Assembly: GCF_000276665.1 (NCBI RefSeq)
Contig: NW_004955472.1
Coordinates: forward strand, 9,807,092-9,871,091
Direction: 5' to 3'
DNA: 64,000 nt
From: Chinchilla lanigera
Taxonomy: Eukaryota > Chordata > Mammalia > Rodentia > Chinchillidae
The position numbers and the translations under genes were made by a program. The notes under the pieces are model-generated. The model made no database searches and was not told where the DNA came from. It was given only the letters and a program-made list of their open reading frames with translations. Of the stretch, positions 48,800 through 60,056 are shown in pieces; positions within the stretch are counted from its first letter, which is position 1; every line of letters starts with the position of its first letter.

Positions 48800-49270
48800 G
48801 AGTGCCTGGCACTGCTGGCCAGTGCTGACAAGACAGGTGCTACCAACACAAGGCTTGGCTGACGGCAGAGGACCCAAATCCTCCTCAGATCTGGCGTTCA
48901 TCACCAGGGGGCTCTGCACATTCCACTCGGTTCAAGTATATGAGTTTGAGGCAAAAGCGACTGGTTAAGAATGGCTGCTTTCAGAGAATTGCTGTAAATG
49001 CACCAAGCAAATGGTTCACAAGAAACAGATTTCCATTTTGTATAATGCTGTCAGCCTTTTTCAATAGATCATAGGCCTGAGTTCTGCATAAGTCATTATT
49101 CAGCATCTCTGTTCTTGATTAATGTATTTATAAGCTTAATGCAGTCTTTGTTGGCATGAGCCCAGAGAGAATTTTCAAAACCTCTTCAGCACCTAACTTT
49201 AAATGCTGCCCATTACTCTGTGAGATGACTGTGATTTCAGCATCATGAGTCCTTTGCTACATGTAAAACC
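48800..49270. other. candidate conserved non-coding element
   Basis: The block from about 48960 to 49260 is repeat-free and homogeneous in texture ('ggctgctttcagagaattgc', 'gtaaatgcaccaagcaaatg', 'gatcataggcctgagttctg', 'ttgattaatgtatttataag'), like vertebrate developmental enhancers. No open frame. This is inference from texture and motif density only. Confidence 0.3.
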
Positions 49271-50140
49271 AAAAAAATATAATCTTTGGATGATTGTATG
49301 TTTTACTTACACCCCTTCCATCCATCCCACAAACAGAACTCATGGTAGCAAAATGTGGTGTGTGCATTTAGTGTCTTGCTCCGCTTTCTGCATTTGATGA
49401 AGTAACTGAACCCCACCAGTTATAGACCAAGTCAACCACAGTCTCACCACATCCCAGGAGCTTCACTCTGACATCTATATCTTCTGAATCTTGTATTACT
49501 TTTCCCCTATGACTTAAAATTCTATTTCCAGTTCCTACTAGAGAAAACTGACTTGGAAGAAGCCCAAGCATTTCCCAGCCAACAAGCCAAAAGGGAGCTA
49601 TCCTACTCGAAAAAGTCCTTTGCATTTTTAACTTCTTTGTCAAGAAATAACACCATGTAGCTAATCAGTCAAGTTAGACCTGGTGTATGACTCATTTCTC
49701 ACCCAATAGTCTTTGAATCAGATCAAGTCTAAGTCCTACTGTGGTATCTCTTGACTCCATCACATTCTCTGGCTTTAATTCAAGTTTCCATCATCTCCCA
49801 CCTATGCTATTTCAAGTGCATCTAAGCCAGTCTGCCTGTCTTTATTCTCATGTCAAGGTGAGTACAATAAATCCCTCTGTGGTGGCTGTGAATATGTCAT
49901 ATGAGCAGTGCTTGCCAATGAGAATGTTGAGTTGAAATTCTAGATGTTATCAATAGGCATGACAAAAAAATGAGGTTTTATTGTCCACACAATTTAGGAA
50001 AATTCTCGGTTAAAATAAGTGTCTTTATTCTTAGGTTCTGCATGGAATTTTACAGACTATTGCAATCTTCAAGAATCCCAGTAGAGCAGGCATTCTCAAC
50101 ACATTTTATAGAAAAAGGCATGCTCATGTCTGTATGTCTG
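49271..50140. other. unannotated stretch
   Basis: No gene or named repeat. Frames at 49368-49643 and 49741-49935 are short and unrecognised. Confidence 0.4.
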
Positions 50141-50142
50141 AA

Positions 50143-50147
50143 TGTGT

Positions 50148-50211
<64 letters not shown>

Positions 50212-50212
50212 C

Positions 50213-50245
<33 letters not shown>

Positions 50246-50264
50246 GACAGAGAGAGAGAAGAGA
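50143..50264 (+). repeat. compound microsatellite (TG)n(AG)n(ACAG)n
   Basis: About 18 TG units are followed by about 20 AG units with interruptions, then about 7 ACAG units and AG-rich sequence. The frames across it (on both strands) are low-complexity artefacts. Confidence 0.97.
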
Positions 50265-50269
50265 TCTGG

Positions 50270-51035
50270 GCTTGGCAGGACAACTTACAGGATTTCATGA
50301 AACCTAATTTGAGAATTTTGAAAAATACAGCCTTAGACCAACTTTAATAATATATCATAATGATCTGACCTGATGCTTTTATTTTTACCTTCATCTCTTC
50401 ATCATCACATGTTATCTCTAAATTGGCTTCTCTATCCTTAGGCTAAGAGTGAATAGATACATGAGGTGGTTTTTTTTTTTTTTTCTTTTTCTTTTTTACA
50501 CTTCTAAGAAAGTTCCTTCCTTAGGAACAGATAGTTATTCCGCAGAAAATGTGTATATACTTAAGTGGACAAGGGTAGTGAAAGTGAGAGTACTAGCATT
50601 AAGAGAAAATTTACAGAAAAGATTCCCAAAACAGAAGTCTCCTTAATATTTATATATCATACTTTATAGAATATATATAAAACAGGTCAGACATGAAAAA
50701 TTAAATGGAAAATATAAAGTTTAAATGATTAAGAATCATTGTCTACTAGAAATCAGTCAAGAGAAAAATCAAAATTAATGCACTGATTCAAAAATTGGAG
50801 TCCATGTAAAAGAGAATTCAAAACAATTTAGAAATATGCTATTTACTCGTATATATAGAATTGATTTGTAGCAACTGAAGTTAAGGTGAGATAGTTTAAA
50901 ATTAAGGTTTTTCCAGCTTTTCTTAAATTTTTACCTCATATTATTGAAACATCAGCTTTATGAGCACCCAGAAAGAAAATATGAAGTCTGAGAGCCATTT
51001 TGCAACTCCACAAATTACTGGAGTAGTAGGAAAAC
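50270..51035. other. unannotated AT-rich stretch
   Basis: A T-rich run lies at 50469-50496. No gene recognised. Confidence 0.4.
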
Positions 51036-51039
51036 ACCA

Positions 51040-51235
51040 AGACTCTAATGCCAGAGAGATGTGAGGATAATGTTCTGCCATTTTCTACTGATAGAGTACA
51101 GCATGTAAACAGACCTCCCGTGTTCAATTTCCACCTGCTGAAGAAAATGTAATACTGATTTTGCCAGAGGTTCAGTAAAACAATGCATGAAAAGTACCTG
51201 GCAGAGTCATCAACATGTAATAGGCACTTCCTTGC
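51040..51235 (+). mobile_element. MIR SINE
   Basis: 'agactctaatgccagagaga', 'ttctgccattttctactgat' and, at the 3' end, 'aaaagtacctggcagagtca' with 'taataggcac' follow sense MIR including its 3' 'cctggcacatagtaggcac' tail. Confidence 0.65.
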
Positions 51236-51865
51236 TTTGAATTTTCTGATATTTCTGCATTACAGAAGAAGGATCAGGGAGGGAAGGCGGGAAGACTAGA
51301 GGATTACAGCAGGGAGTGAGGCAAGAAGAGGGCAGCAGGAATCAATGTGTCACCCAGATCCTTCCTGGATTCTACTCACCCAGAATCAAGCTGGCTGCTG
51401 CTAGAGCTGAACATTTTTAAAAACCATTCTCACATTTAAAAAAAAATAAATGTCCCAAAAGTATCATCTATGATTATTCGACTACAGCTACATGGCTATG
51501 TTTATGTCATGAATAGAATATTAATTTTCCAAGTCTAGTCTTAAAGAAAAAAACCTTAATTATCTTGAAACTATTAACATGATGATGTAATGTTTATTTC
51601 AAGACAAATATTGTGTTCTCTGATTTTGCAAAGTGAACAAGAGTTCTTCATTTTTAAAATGAATCAGATGAGAGTGTCAATTGGACTAAACTCCACTGGT
51701 TGTTTTGCTGATCAAAGTAAAAACAATCTAATTCCACACAATTAACTTTTGACCTATTAACATTAGTGAAAATATTAAACATTCAAACATATTAAGCAAT
51801 TAATTAAGGGCAAAGAAACACAGAACATTGTGCCTTGAAAATGTATAAAAATGAATTTCATATTG
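51236..51865. other. unannotated stretch
   Basis: No gene or named repeat recognised. Confidence 0.4.
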
Positions 51866-51867
51866 GT

Positions 51868-52060
51868 TATTGGTGAAAAGAGCATGGACTTTAGCACCAG
51901 AGAGAGCTGCTTTAATTTCTGGCTCTATTCATACCAGCTATGACAACTGAATCAAATTCTTCAACTTTGGTGAGCCTCAGCTTTTGCAGTTATAAATTGT
52001 AGGCAATAAAATTTACATCTTTGTGTATAAGAATTAAGTGTGATGAGGTATCTAAATCTC
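51868..52060 (+). mobile_element. MIR SINE
   Basis: 'gagcatggactttagcacca', 'tggctctattcataccagct', 'atgacaactgaatcaaattc' and 'gagcctcagcttttgcagtt' trace sense MIR nearly end to end. Confidence 0.8.
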
Positions 52061-52810
52061 CAGTCAATTTTCATAGTATACAATAGCAGCTTAATTACAG
52101 TAACAAAAGTGGGCAACAGACAGAAAAATAGAAAATATGCCTTTTAGTATCTTGAAATACATCTCCTGGTATATTACTTAAGAGATATGAAAGTAATACT
52201 CTGTTCTTCATTGAAATTAATTTTCCAATACTTTCAAAATCCACTGCACTGTTAAAATTTTAGTTTTGAAATACTGTATTTCAGTTCTGTAGTTCTAGTG
52301 CTCTAAATCTAAAACATAGACCCTATTGAGATACAAGATTTTAACTCCATATCCTTAGGACAGATTTGACAAGTGGCTTGTTTTTACCCAGCTGATTAAG
52401 TTCATTGTTGACCTTACCAGCCAAAAATGTAATTGATTCCTCTTTTGACATTGCTTGTGTATGCTGAATCTAACTCTGTCTCCAGGCTCAAGGGAGGCAC
52501 TGTTATATCACTTTTCAGACTGAATTAGAGTAGAATATCTACTACATGCTGTAGGCCCACGGGCCAAGTCCAGCCACATATTACTGTCCTGTGCACACAG
52601 CTGCTGTGTGTTCTACCACTGCAGGCTTGAACATAGCATTTTCTGTTGTAAATATATGTATTGTAAAAACTTTTGACTTTCCTTCTCTTCTTGTTCCTTT
52701 TTAAAGGATAAAAGCCCCTTTTGAAATGTTTTAACATTTGTTTGTGTTATATGGTATGGCAGTTGCAAGCAGAGAAAAGATTTTTAAATTTCAGTGTTTA
52801 ATATATTCCT
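52061..52810. other. unannotated stretch
   Basis: No gene or named repeat recognised. Confidence 0.4.
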
Positions 52811-52814
52811 TTCA

Positions 52815-54115
52815 TATTTTAAAAGAAAAAGAATAAATATGATACAGAATTTCAAAATAAGATGATAGCAAATCAACAATGGTTATTTTACTGCATATTA
52901 TTATCTTCAAAGTAGTTGCTCAGATGACTAGACATGGACATACAAAATTAACCAAACAATACAAGCATTAACTGTTGCTTTCAATGAACTAATACAAATT
53001 AGTAGTACATTTTATCTTAGCTTTATCATGTGTGCATATATATATATATATTTTCCCCCTTCCTTCTTTTCTCCTTTCCCCCATCCCAGTTATTCTTTCC
53101 TTTTGAGCAGTTTCTTTCTCTTTCACAAGATCTGTTGTACCTTTTGGATCTTAGTTACTCTTTCAGGTTCTAACACTAGGGAGAAAATCTGATGATTACC
53201 CATGCAAGTCTGATTTATTTCACTTATGAGTACAGTCTTTAGCAGCATCCATTGATCTACAAAAACCTCAAGTTTATCCTTTACCGCTGAGTAGTACTCC
53301 ATTATGTAAAACTACCACATCTTTCTTATCCACTCCTCAGCTGATAGCCTTTTGGGTTGTTTCCAAGATTTAACTATTACAAATTGTGCTGCTGTAAACA
53401 TAGGTACACATATATCACTGTGGTGTGATGTTTTCAAATCTTCTGCAAAAATACCCAGAAAGGGAATAGCTGGGTAAAATGGTAATCCTAATCTTAGATT
53501 TCTGAGGCATCTCCACAGTGATTTCCACAGTGGCTTCACCAACCAACAGTGGAGACCAGTTCCTTTTTTCCCACAACTCTACCAGCATTTATTATTGGTT
53601 GATTTCTTGACGATAGACATTGTTTCTGGGGTGAGACAGAATCTCAGTGTTGTTTTAATTTGCATTTGTCAAATGACCAGTGATGTTGAACACTTTTTCA
53701 TGTATTTATTTGCCATTTGTATTCATCTGAGAATGTGTATTCATCTCAGACGCCCATTTTTGGATTGGGTCTTTGAATTTGGGGGGCCTGATTTTTTTAA
53801 TTCTTTATGTGTTCTACATAAAAATCTTTTGTAGGAGGGACAGTTGTCTAAAATTTTTCCCAATTCATGGGATTTCTTTTTATTCTGTTGGTGATTTCTT
53901 TTGATGTGCAAAAACATTTAAAAGATGAGATCTCAGTTGTTGATTCTTTGAAGTATTTCCCGTGCAGTTTGTTTTTGTTCATAAACTCTCTGCCTACTCC
54001 TGTGTCATCAAGATTTCTACCTACTATTTAGTCCAGTAGGTTTTGTGTTTCTGTTTCAATATTAGGTCTTTGATCCATTTTTTGATTTTCTTCTATATTA
54101 ACTTTTAAATGATAG
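52815..54115 (-). mobile_element. 5'-truncated L1 (1.3 kb)
   Basis: The minus frame at 53312-53542 gives LGLPFYPAIPFLGIFAEDLK and TAAQFVIVKSWKQPK, the ORF2 C-terminal segment. The 3' UTR with CT-rich and A-rich end lies to the left (about 52815). On the right the match continues into the ORF2 C-terminal third ('ttttatccattttttgattt'-like text) to about 54110. It is another member of the same subfamily as the 35.4 and 11.7 kb copies. Confidence 0.87.
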
Positions 54116-54435
54116 CTTTTAATATGAAATTTGTATTTTTATTTAGTATTACCTTATATAGACAGATATTTATTTCAGAGTCCTAAGAATATATAAATAT
54201 CCTGAATATCCAGCTCTATAGATTCTGAATACTTGAACTAGTAAGTGCACAAGTTGGTTAAGTAATTAGAATTCAAACCTGCAAAAAAAAAATAAAAAAT
54301 GAAGAATATTTTAGATCTTTTTATAGAAGAGTCGGCACTTTTGCCAATCAGAAATACACAGTATCTATGTTGTGGGGCTCTTTTAAAGACTGAAAACTTG
54401 TCATTATACATCACTAACAAGAGTTTGAAAGCGTT
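54116..54435. other. unannotated AT-rich stretch
   Basis: Nothing recognised. Confidence 0.4.
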
Positions 54436-54437
54436 TT

Positions 54438-54585
54438 TTCCTGGTGTGCCGGTGCCGACCTGTAACCCCAGCTGCTCGGGAAGCTGAGAGGGAAGGGCCA
54501 CTTAAGCCCAGGAGTTTGAGACCAGTCTGTACAACAGATCCAGACCACATCTTTTAAAACACAAAAACCAAATAAATAAAAATGC
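54438..54585 (+). mobile_element. 7SL-derived monomeric SINE (B1/Alu-like)
   Basis: 'cctgtaaccccagctgctcg', 'ggaagctgagagggaagggc' and 'aagcccaggagtttgagacc' match the 7SL Alu domain, followed by an A-rich tail. The 'gcccaggagtttgagacc' text is closer to 7SL/Alu than to the B1-like copy at 4.9 kb, so the two may be different subfamilies. Confidence 0.85.
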
Positions 54586-55186
54586 CCACTGCAACATATG
54601 TTTCTGTTTCTTTGTCAAATGCCAGATAGAATGTATTTGACTGAAACAATCAGGAGCTGTTTTGAAACAAAGCCAATTTTATGAAAACATTTTGAGTATG
54701 TATACACACAGTGTTTGTTTGGAAGCACACAATATGACAATAATGAAGGTGACTGAAATTGTGAAATTTAATACAAAAAACTAAATTACTGAGTATTTTC
54801 ATCAACCTACTTCCAAAGTAAACTTTATAGGGTGTGTGTCTGTCCTGATCATCTGCCTGCCCTACCACAGAAGGCATCGGAGGTCATTTCTCCCCGTGGC
54901 TCACCCATTCTCAGGCACACACATCTGGGAATCCCAGGCTTTTGCCATCAATCTGCCGAGGCTGCGCTACGCCCTCTCTCTTCCGCTGGAAGCATGGAGG
55001 GAGCTGAGGTGCCAGAGGGATGGTAAATAGACCCTTGAGCTAATTTGCATTGTAACTCAATGGGGCTTTGTAACTCACTTGCTAAAAGCACCAGGTCCCC
55101 CTCAGGAGTCTCTCATCTTTTCATGAAAAACTGCAGAATGACATTTACAAAGAAGAAGGTGTGTCTTAAATGAAGATGGCAACTTG
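54586..55186. other. unannotated stretch with GC-rich island
   Basis: 54830-55030 is GC-rich with two overlapping 64-codon frames (54832-55026, 54836-55030), neither of a known family. Possible exon or degraded CpG-bearing sequence, but unsupported. Confidence 0.3.
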
Positions 55187-55200
55187 AATTTTCCACTTTT
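55187..55200 (+). repeat. target-site duplication (left) of ID/7SK chimera
   Basis: 'aattttccactttt' is repeated exactly at 55377-55390. Confidence 0.9.
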
Positions 55201-55264
55201 TTTTTTTTTTTTTTGGTTTTTCTCCGGTACCGGGAACCGAACTCAGACCTTGCGCTTGCCAGGC
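55201..55264 (-). mobile_element. 3' part of an ID SINE within the chimera
   Basis: A T-tract (55201-55214), 'ggtttttctccggtaccggg' and 'gaccttgcgcttgccaggc' are antisense ID. The ID 5' part (A box region, about 33 nt) is missing, replaced by 7SK sequence at 55263-55264. Confidence 0.93.
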
Positions 55265-55375
55265 TGCGCGCTCGGTCCAAGAGGACGACACCCCCGATAG
55301 AAGAGGACCGTTCCTCGGTCAAGGGTATACGAGTAGCTGCGCTCCAACCTCCAAACAAGCTCTCAAGGTCCATTT
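55263..55375 (+). pseudogene. RN7SK pseudogene: internal fragment of 7SK RNA within the chimera
   Basis: The + strand closely matches 7SK snRNA from roughly nt 127 to 248: 'gctgcgcgctcggtccaaga', 'ggtcaagggtatacgagtag', 'ctgcgctcc' and 'aacctccaaacaagctctca aggtccattt'. About 8 nt are deleted after 'ctgcgctcc'. 7SK restrains P-TEFb and transcription elongation in the nucleus. This fragment lacks both RNA ends and any promoter and is not functional. Its orientation is opposite to that of the ID piece. Confidence 0.92.
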
Positions 55376-55376
55376 C

Positions 55377-55390
55377 AATTTTCCACTTTT
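55377..55390 (+). repeat. target-site duplication (right) of ID/7SK chimera
   Basis: Exact copy of 55187-55200. Confidence 0.9.
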
Positions 55391-56505
55391 TAAGGAACCA
55401 TTCTCTCATCCCTTACCTTTCTAAAGGAAAGGTTAGAATTATGAGTTCTAGATAGTAATTTTGGAAAAAAATATTCAGTATACTTCCAACTACAATAACA
55501 CTTCTTTAATTTCAATTTGTTTGAAATACTAACTTTGAAGGCTCTTTTTATTTGTATATGGTCTGCAGTAGGAATACTTATACTTTACTCAGGAATATAT
55601 CAAATTGGAAACAAAATGTTTAGAAAATCAAAATAACATTAAATGGATGTTTAAAACAGTTTTTTCCACATATTAGTACAATGATCATCTAATGGTAGAT
55701 TTAAAATATCTTTGCATATTCTCTAAATATAATTCTGCAGTTGTTTAATAATATACTTTATTCTAATTATTTCTCTTTTCAGGTAACCATAAAAGTTCAT
55801 TTCTTCTGCAGCATTCCTTGGGAGTAATGAAATTATTTGATAAACTTGTTATTTTCTAAATTTGAATATAATATTTTTATACATATAAATTTTATATTGA
55901 AATTAATCATTTGTAATAGGCTTCATTCTTTTAGTCAATATGTCCATTATGCTTAGATTTTAGCCCACTAGAAAGAGTTCCAAATTTAATTCTTACCTCT
56001 GCTCACAAACACAAGGGAACTTTCTAACCATTCCTTACTGAACAGGAACCCAAAGGGTCAGAGATGGGCTTTCCGTTCATGTTTTTCTAAGGAAGGGGTG
56101 TTTCTGCTGACTTCAACAGTGCAGTTACAAGCAAGCAGCTGAATTAGACATCTAACAGGTGATAGTTCATCTCCACCTCTTTTGCTTGTTCAGTAGATTG
56201 ATGACTGATAAATAACCAAGCATGACAATTTCCACTGAAATATTTCTTTACTATGCATTTGAATTTTTATCTATTATAAGAAGAGATATTATTACCAAGG
56301 CATGACAAAACTTATTTAAAGACATGGCTACCATATTAATTTCCTCATTTTAAATCTGATCAGTGTAAGACAGAGACACCCAACTGCCTAACTGACTGCA
56401 AAAAACAAAAGGTTAAGGAATTGTCTAGCTTAGGCTTTTTTCAAAAGACTCCTTTCTAGATTAAAGCTGTAGAGTGTTTTTCTTGTAAACTTGCTCCAGC
56501 ATCAG
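55391..56505. other. unannotated AT-rich stretch
   Basis: No gene or named repeat recognised. Confidence 0.4.
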
Positions 56506-56509
56506 TTGT

Positions 56510-56543
56510 TTCTTTCTTTCCTTTTTCTTTTTCTTTTTCTTAT

Positions 56544-56599
<56 letters not shown>

Positions 56600-56640
56600 T
56601 TCTTCTTTCTTTCTTTCTCTCACTCTGTCTTTCTGACTCT
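56510..56640 (+). repeat. (TTTC)n microsatellite
   Basis: About 16 near-perfect TTTC units (56545-56600) are flanked by degenerate CT-rich units. The open frame across it is an artefact. Confidence 0.97.
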
Positions 56641-56644
56641 TTGT

Positions 56645-58390
56645 CTCTCCATCTCTGTCTCTCTCCTTTCTTTCACAATTTCTGCCTACAAACCAATGAA
56701 TTCTCTTCTGGGATAAACATGAAAAGATTGTTTATCTAATTTGTGGCATCATTTTTCTTCCTAAATAGTGCTAGACATCTGTCAGGGACTTGTAAACAGA
56801 TTTAAAACGCTAACTTCCTAAGGATAAATGTGCAAGCTTACTTTTTCTATTTTCTGCAGTTTTGTAGCTGAAGCTGGAATTCTTCTCTCTCTTGCCCTCT
56901 AGTGCAGCTTGTCAATATAACATTGCTTCTCCATACTCTTCTTACAGAGTTTATCTATTTGATGCAACTGTTGTGTCTTTTGTTGGAACTTATAGTTTAT
57001 ACTCCACCAGTAGCAGACAAAACCCTAAAAGGTAATAAAATGATATAGTGAAAGAAGAAGGGAGACAGCGCAGAATAAAGCTACTGAGAATTCAGGGTGG
57101 TTCTGACTGTGCAATACTTTGGGCCATTCATTGTATTTGAAAATCTGGCTACCTACTTTGGAGAAAATAGAAATATGCAGGTCAGAAATGTCTATTTGAC
57201 CCCACATGTAAGGATGAAGAGAACAAAAAACCATAGCTTGTAGGGAATCAACACCTCGTCCGCTCTTATTGCTACACAGTCCACCATGTGCACAGCAGAC
57301 AACCTATTCCAAATGTCATATTTCCTCTGTATGGGGAAAATATCCTCTTTGTATAATACATAAGTACTTTAAGGAGTAATAGGACTTACATAAAGGTGAA
57401 TAAGAACAATTCCCACTGTTTCTCTGGTTTTCATATCTGTTACCTCCTTCCTCATATATAAAGTACGATTTATGTAGTATTATCAAAGTATGGGTACTCA
57501 ATGGCATCATAAAGTTCTTACCAGTTTTAAAAAGAGAGAAAGAAGAAGAAAGCCATACTGGCAATTAGGGTGGTAGTCATTCTTTATGTGATCTGTGTCA
57601 AACCTAAACCAGTCATTTGTGTTAGCTTTAACTGCACATCAAACTGCACTGGTACAGATAAAATTTGTGTTTATATGATAAATAATACACACCCAAAAAT
57701 GCTTGTAAAGAAAGTTGTGCTAAGCTGCAGTAATTATGCCTTTAGCGCTCCACTATAACATTGATTCTCCATAATCTCTCTCATTTCCTAAAAATAGCTA
57801 TGTCAAAAGAGTGCAAAACACAGACCACACAATATATACTTCAGGTTAATGGGGGCTCCAACTAATAACTACTTGGCCAATGGGATCAGTCAGTCATTAT
57901 AAATCATATACTCTATGCTTTAAACAGGGAAATTTTTCAGTTGTTTCTACTAAATTGTATCAAGTTCAAAAGCCATTTCCTGCAGACTGACCAAGATACA
58001 CATGATGGAAAAGATATTGTGGTCATTTAGTACAGACATCTTTTATTTCAAACTTTGGAATCTGATGCAGTTAATTTAGATTATACCTTTTCTTGATAAG
58101 CCCTTACCAGAGTTTCACAATGTAAACACTATTGAAATTTGGGGCCAAATACTCCCTTGTTATGGAAGCTAGTCTGTATATTGGACAATTTTTACTGGCA
58201 TCTCTGGACTTTACATATTAGATTTCTATAGCATCCAATATCCCTAATTCTGACAGCCAAAAATGTCAGCAGAATTTAAGGATCGTCTCTGAGTGATACA
58301 AGATAGCAAAGTTCCTTTCCCTTTCTTGAGAACCATTAATCTAATCAGCAGTTTTACTTACATCTTTAAGAGGAAATGTAATAATAATAA
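56645..58390. other. unannotated stretch
   Basis: Short frames at 57025, 57316 and 57570 are unrecognised. No named repeat seen. Confidence 0.4.
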
Positions 58391-58394
58391 AAGA

Positions 58395-58541
58395 GGCAAG
58401 GTTTTGAACATATATTATAGTCAGACACTGTACTAGGTACTTTGCTTTTTATTATCCCTAATCCTCTAAACAATAAAAAGAGGTTTTTGTATTATTTCAT
58501 ACACAAGCAACCTACAATTGAAAAGTCATATAATAACTTGA
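58395..58541 (-). mobile_element. MIR SINE, proximal half (split by an ID)
   Basis: 'cagacactgtactaggtact', 'ttgctttttattatccctaa' and 'tcctctaaac' follow antisense MIR. The match resumes after the ID insertion at 58649-58705 ('aagccaagaactggctccag', 'ttccaaacctgga'). Confidence 0.65.
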
Positions 58542-58648
58542 GGGGCTGGGGATTTAGCTCAGCGGCAAAGCGCCTGCCTGGCAAGCGCAAGGTCGTGAGT
58601 TCGGTTCCTGGTACGGGAGAAAAACAAAAAAACAAAACAAAACAAAAA
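58542..58648 (+). mobile_element. young ID SINE inserted in a MIR
   Basis: Full-length ID body: 'ggggctggggatttagctca', 'gcggcaaagcgcctgcctgg' and 'caagcgcaaggtcgtgagtt cggttcctggtac', followed by an A-rich (aaaac)n tail. The direct repeat 'aataacttga' at 58532-58541 and 58649-58658 flanks it. Confidence 0.96.
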
Positions 58649-58709
58649 AATAACTTGAAAAGCCAAGAACTGGCTCCAGATCGGACAGATTCCAAACCTG
58701 GAATCTTTC

Positions 58710-60050
58710 TACTACCTATTTTTAATCAATCCCCTGATACTAAACATTATGATGGTTTCCAACACTAAATGATAGATTAGTACTTGATACTGACAATGTC
58801 ATTTTGAAAGAGAACTAGAATCTAAGAAATATATCCCAATATTTTAAGAACTCTCAAAGATTTGAAGTATGACATTTGCAAAATGGAATGCTGGCTACTT
58901 AATCCCATTCACTGTGCTAACACCAAAATCTAGAAGCAAATGTAGGACATACACTCAAAATAAAATGATCAGTGCCAGAGCTTAAAATAAAATATGACTC
59001 TAATGTTTCTATGTAAAAATATTCCATCACCTCTCCTTCATGACCTAGAATTTCTGAGGTAAATAATTTACAATAATATAAGTGAGATATCACCAGGTGT
59101 GTGTGCATGCAAGATAAATTTAGGTTCAAAATGAGTGGTAAAACACATCAGGAACTGCAGAGGAGAAAGATTACTGTACTCAAAGAAAAGCACACTTGAT
59201 TTCTGACTCCTTTCTTCAATTTTTCTCTTCCCAATTACTTTTAAATGAAAGTATTATTGAAATTTATACACAGGAAGCAAACCAGACATATTGGGAGATT
59301 TAGTTTTGTTTTTGCAGTTGTTGTAGTCACATATATAGATAAACAATATTTGCCCACGTGTTCATTGTTCTTTACTAAATTTTTATAAAAATTCACAGAA
59401 TGAAAGTCCATCTCTAGTGGCATTCACCTTGTTTTCTGCACTGGCTCAAAAATAGAATTATAGATATTATTACTTATCCATTAATGTGCTTATGTATTTA
59501 CCAACGACTTACTGAGCATTGATTATAGGAAACCAGGTAAGAGACAGAGTCATATGGTTCTTATCCCAAAAGAGACTGTTTAATGCATTCAGTTGTTTGT
59601 GTGCTTCGCATACTTTGCCCATAGAATTGCTCTAATCCTTGCAGCAACCAAAAGTGAGAAAGTCAGAAATAATAACCCTAATTGTGCAGGGATAGATGGT
59701 AACAAGTACATTTTACATCATGTTACTTTTTGTTTCCTTTCTATATACTGAAAACATGTTTTAATCTACTTACCCAGTAATAAGAATCTGCAACTAGACA
59801 TAACAGGGACATGGTAGGGGCAGTGTAGATGGGTAAGAAAAGGAAAATAGCAGGAAAACTAATGATAGAGTTTTATTATTTTTAAAGGGTAACAAAATTA
59901 TGTTCACTTATCCATCGAGAAGCTCTTCATGTACATTTGACCTGAAAATTGGGAGATATAAACAGAAAAGGATGACTGAGACAAACATAAAAACAAAGAA
60001 AAATATGAGAATAATTTTTCACTTTTTGCTTTAGAGATTCTGTCTCCTGA
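58710..60050. other. unannotated stretch with faint ancient repeats
   Basis: 59485-59590 resembles the degenerate 'tatttattgagcac' ancient repeat also hinted at 43915-44030. 59600-59700 has MIR-like text. No gene recognised. Confidence 0.3.
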
Positions 60051-60056
60051 GTGAAT

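Noticed and set aside
50050..50347. Overlapping frames of 125 and 82 codons on opposite strands
   Set aside because: Both are translations of the compound microsatellite (runs of CVCV, RERE, SLSL and THTH) with no unique domain.
54832..55030. Two overlapping 64-codon frames in a GC-rich island
   Set aside because: Mutually overlapping frames in +1 register with no family match. GC content alone explains their openness.
55263..55375. Possible functional 7SK gene
   Set aside because: Only an internal ~113 bp is present, with an 8 nt deletion, no RNA 5' or 3' ends, and a target-site duplication around a chimeric insert.
56491..56739. 82-codon frame rich in FLSF repeats
   Set aside because: It is a translation of the TTTC microsatellite, not a membrane protein.
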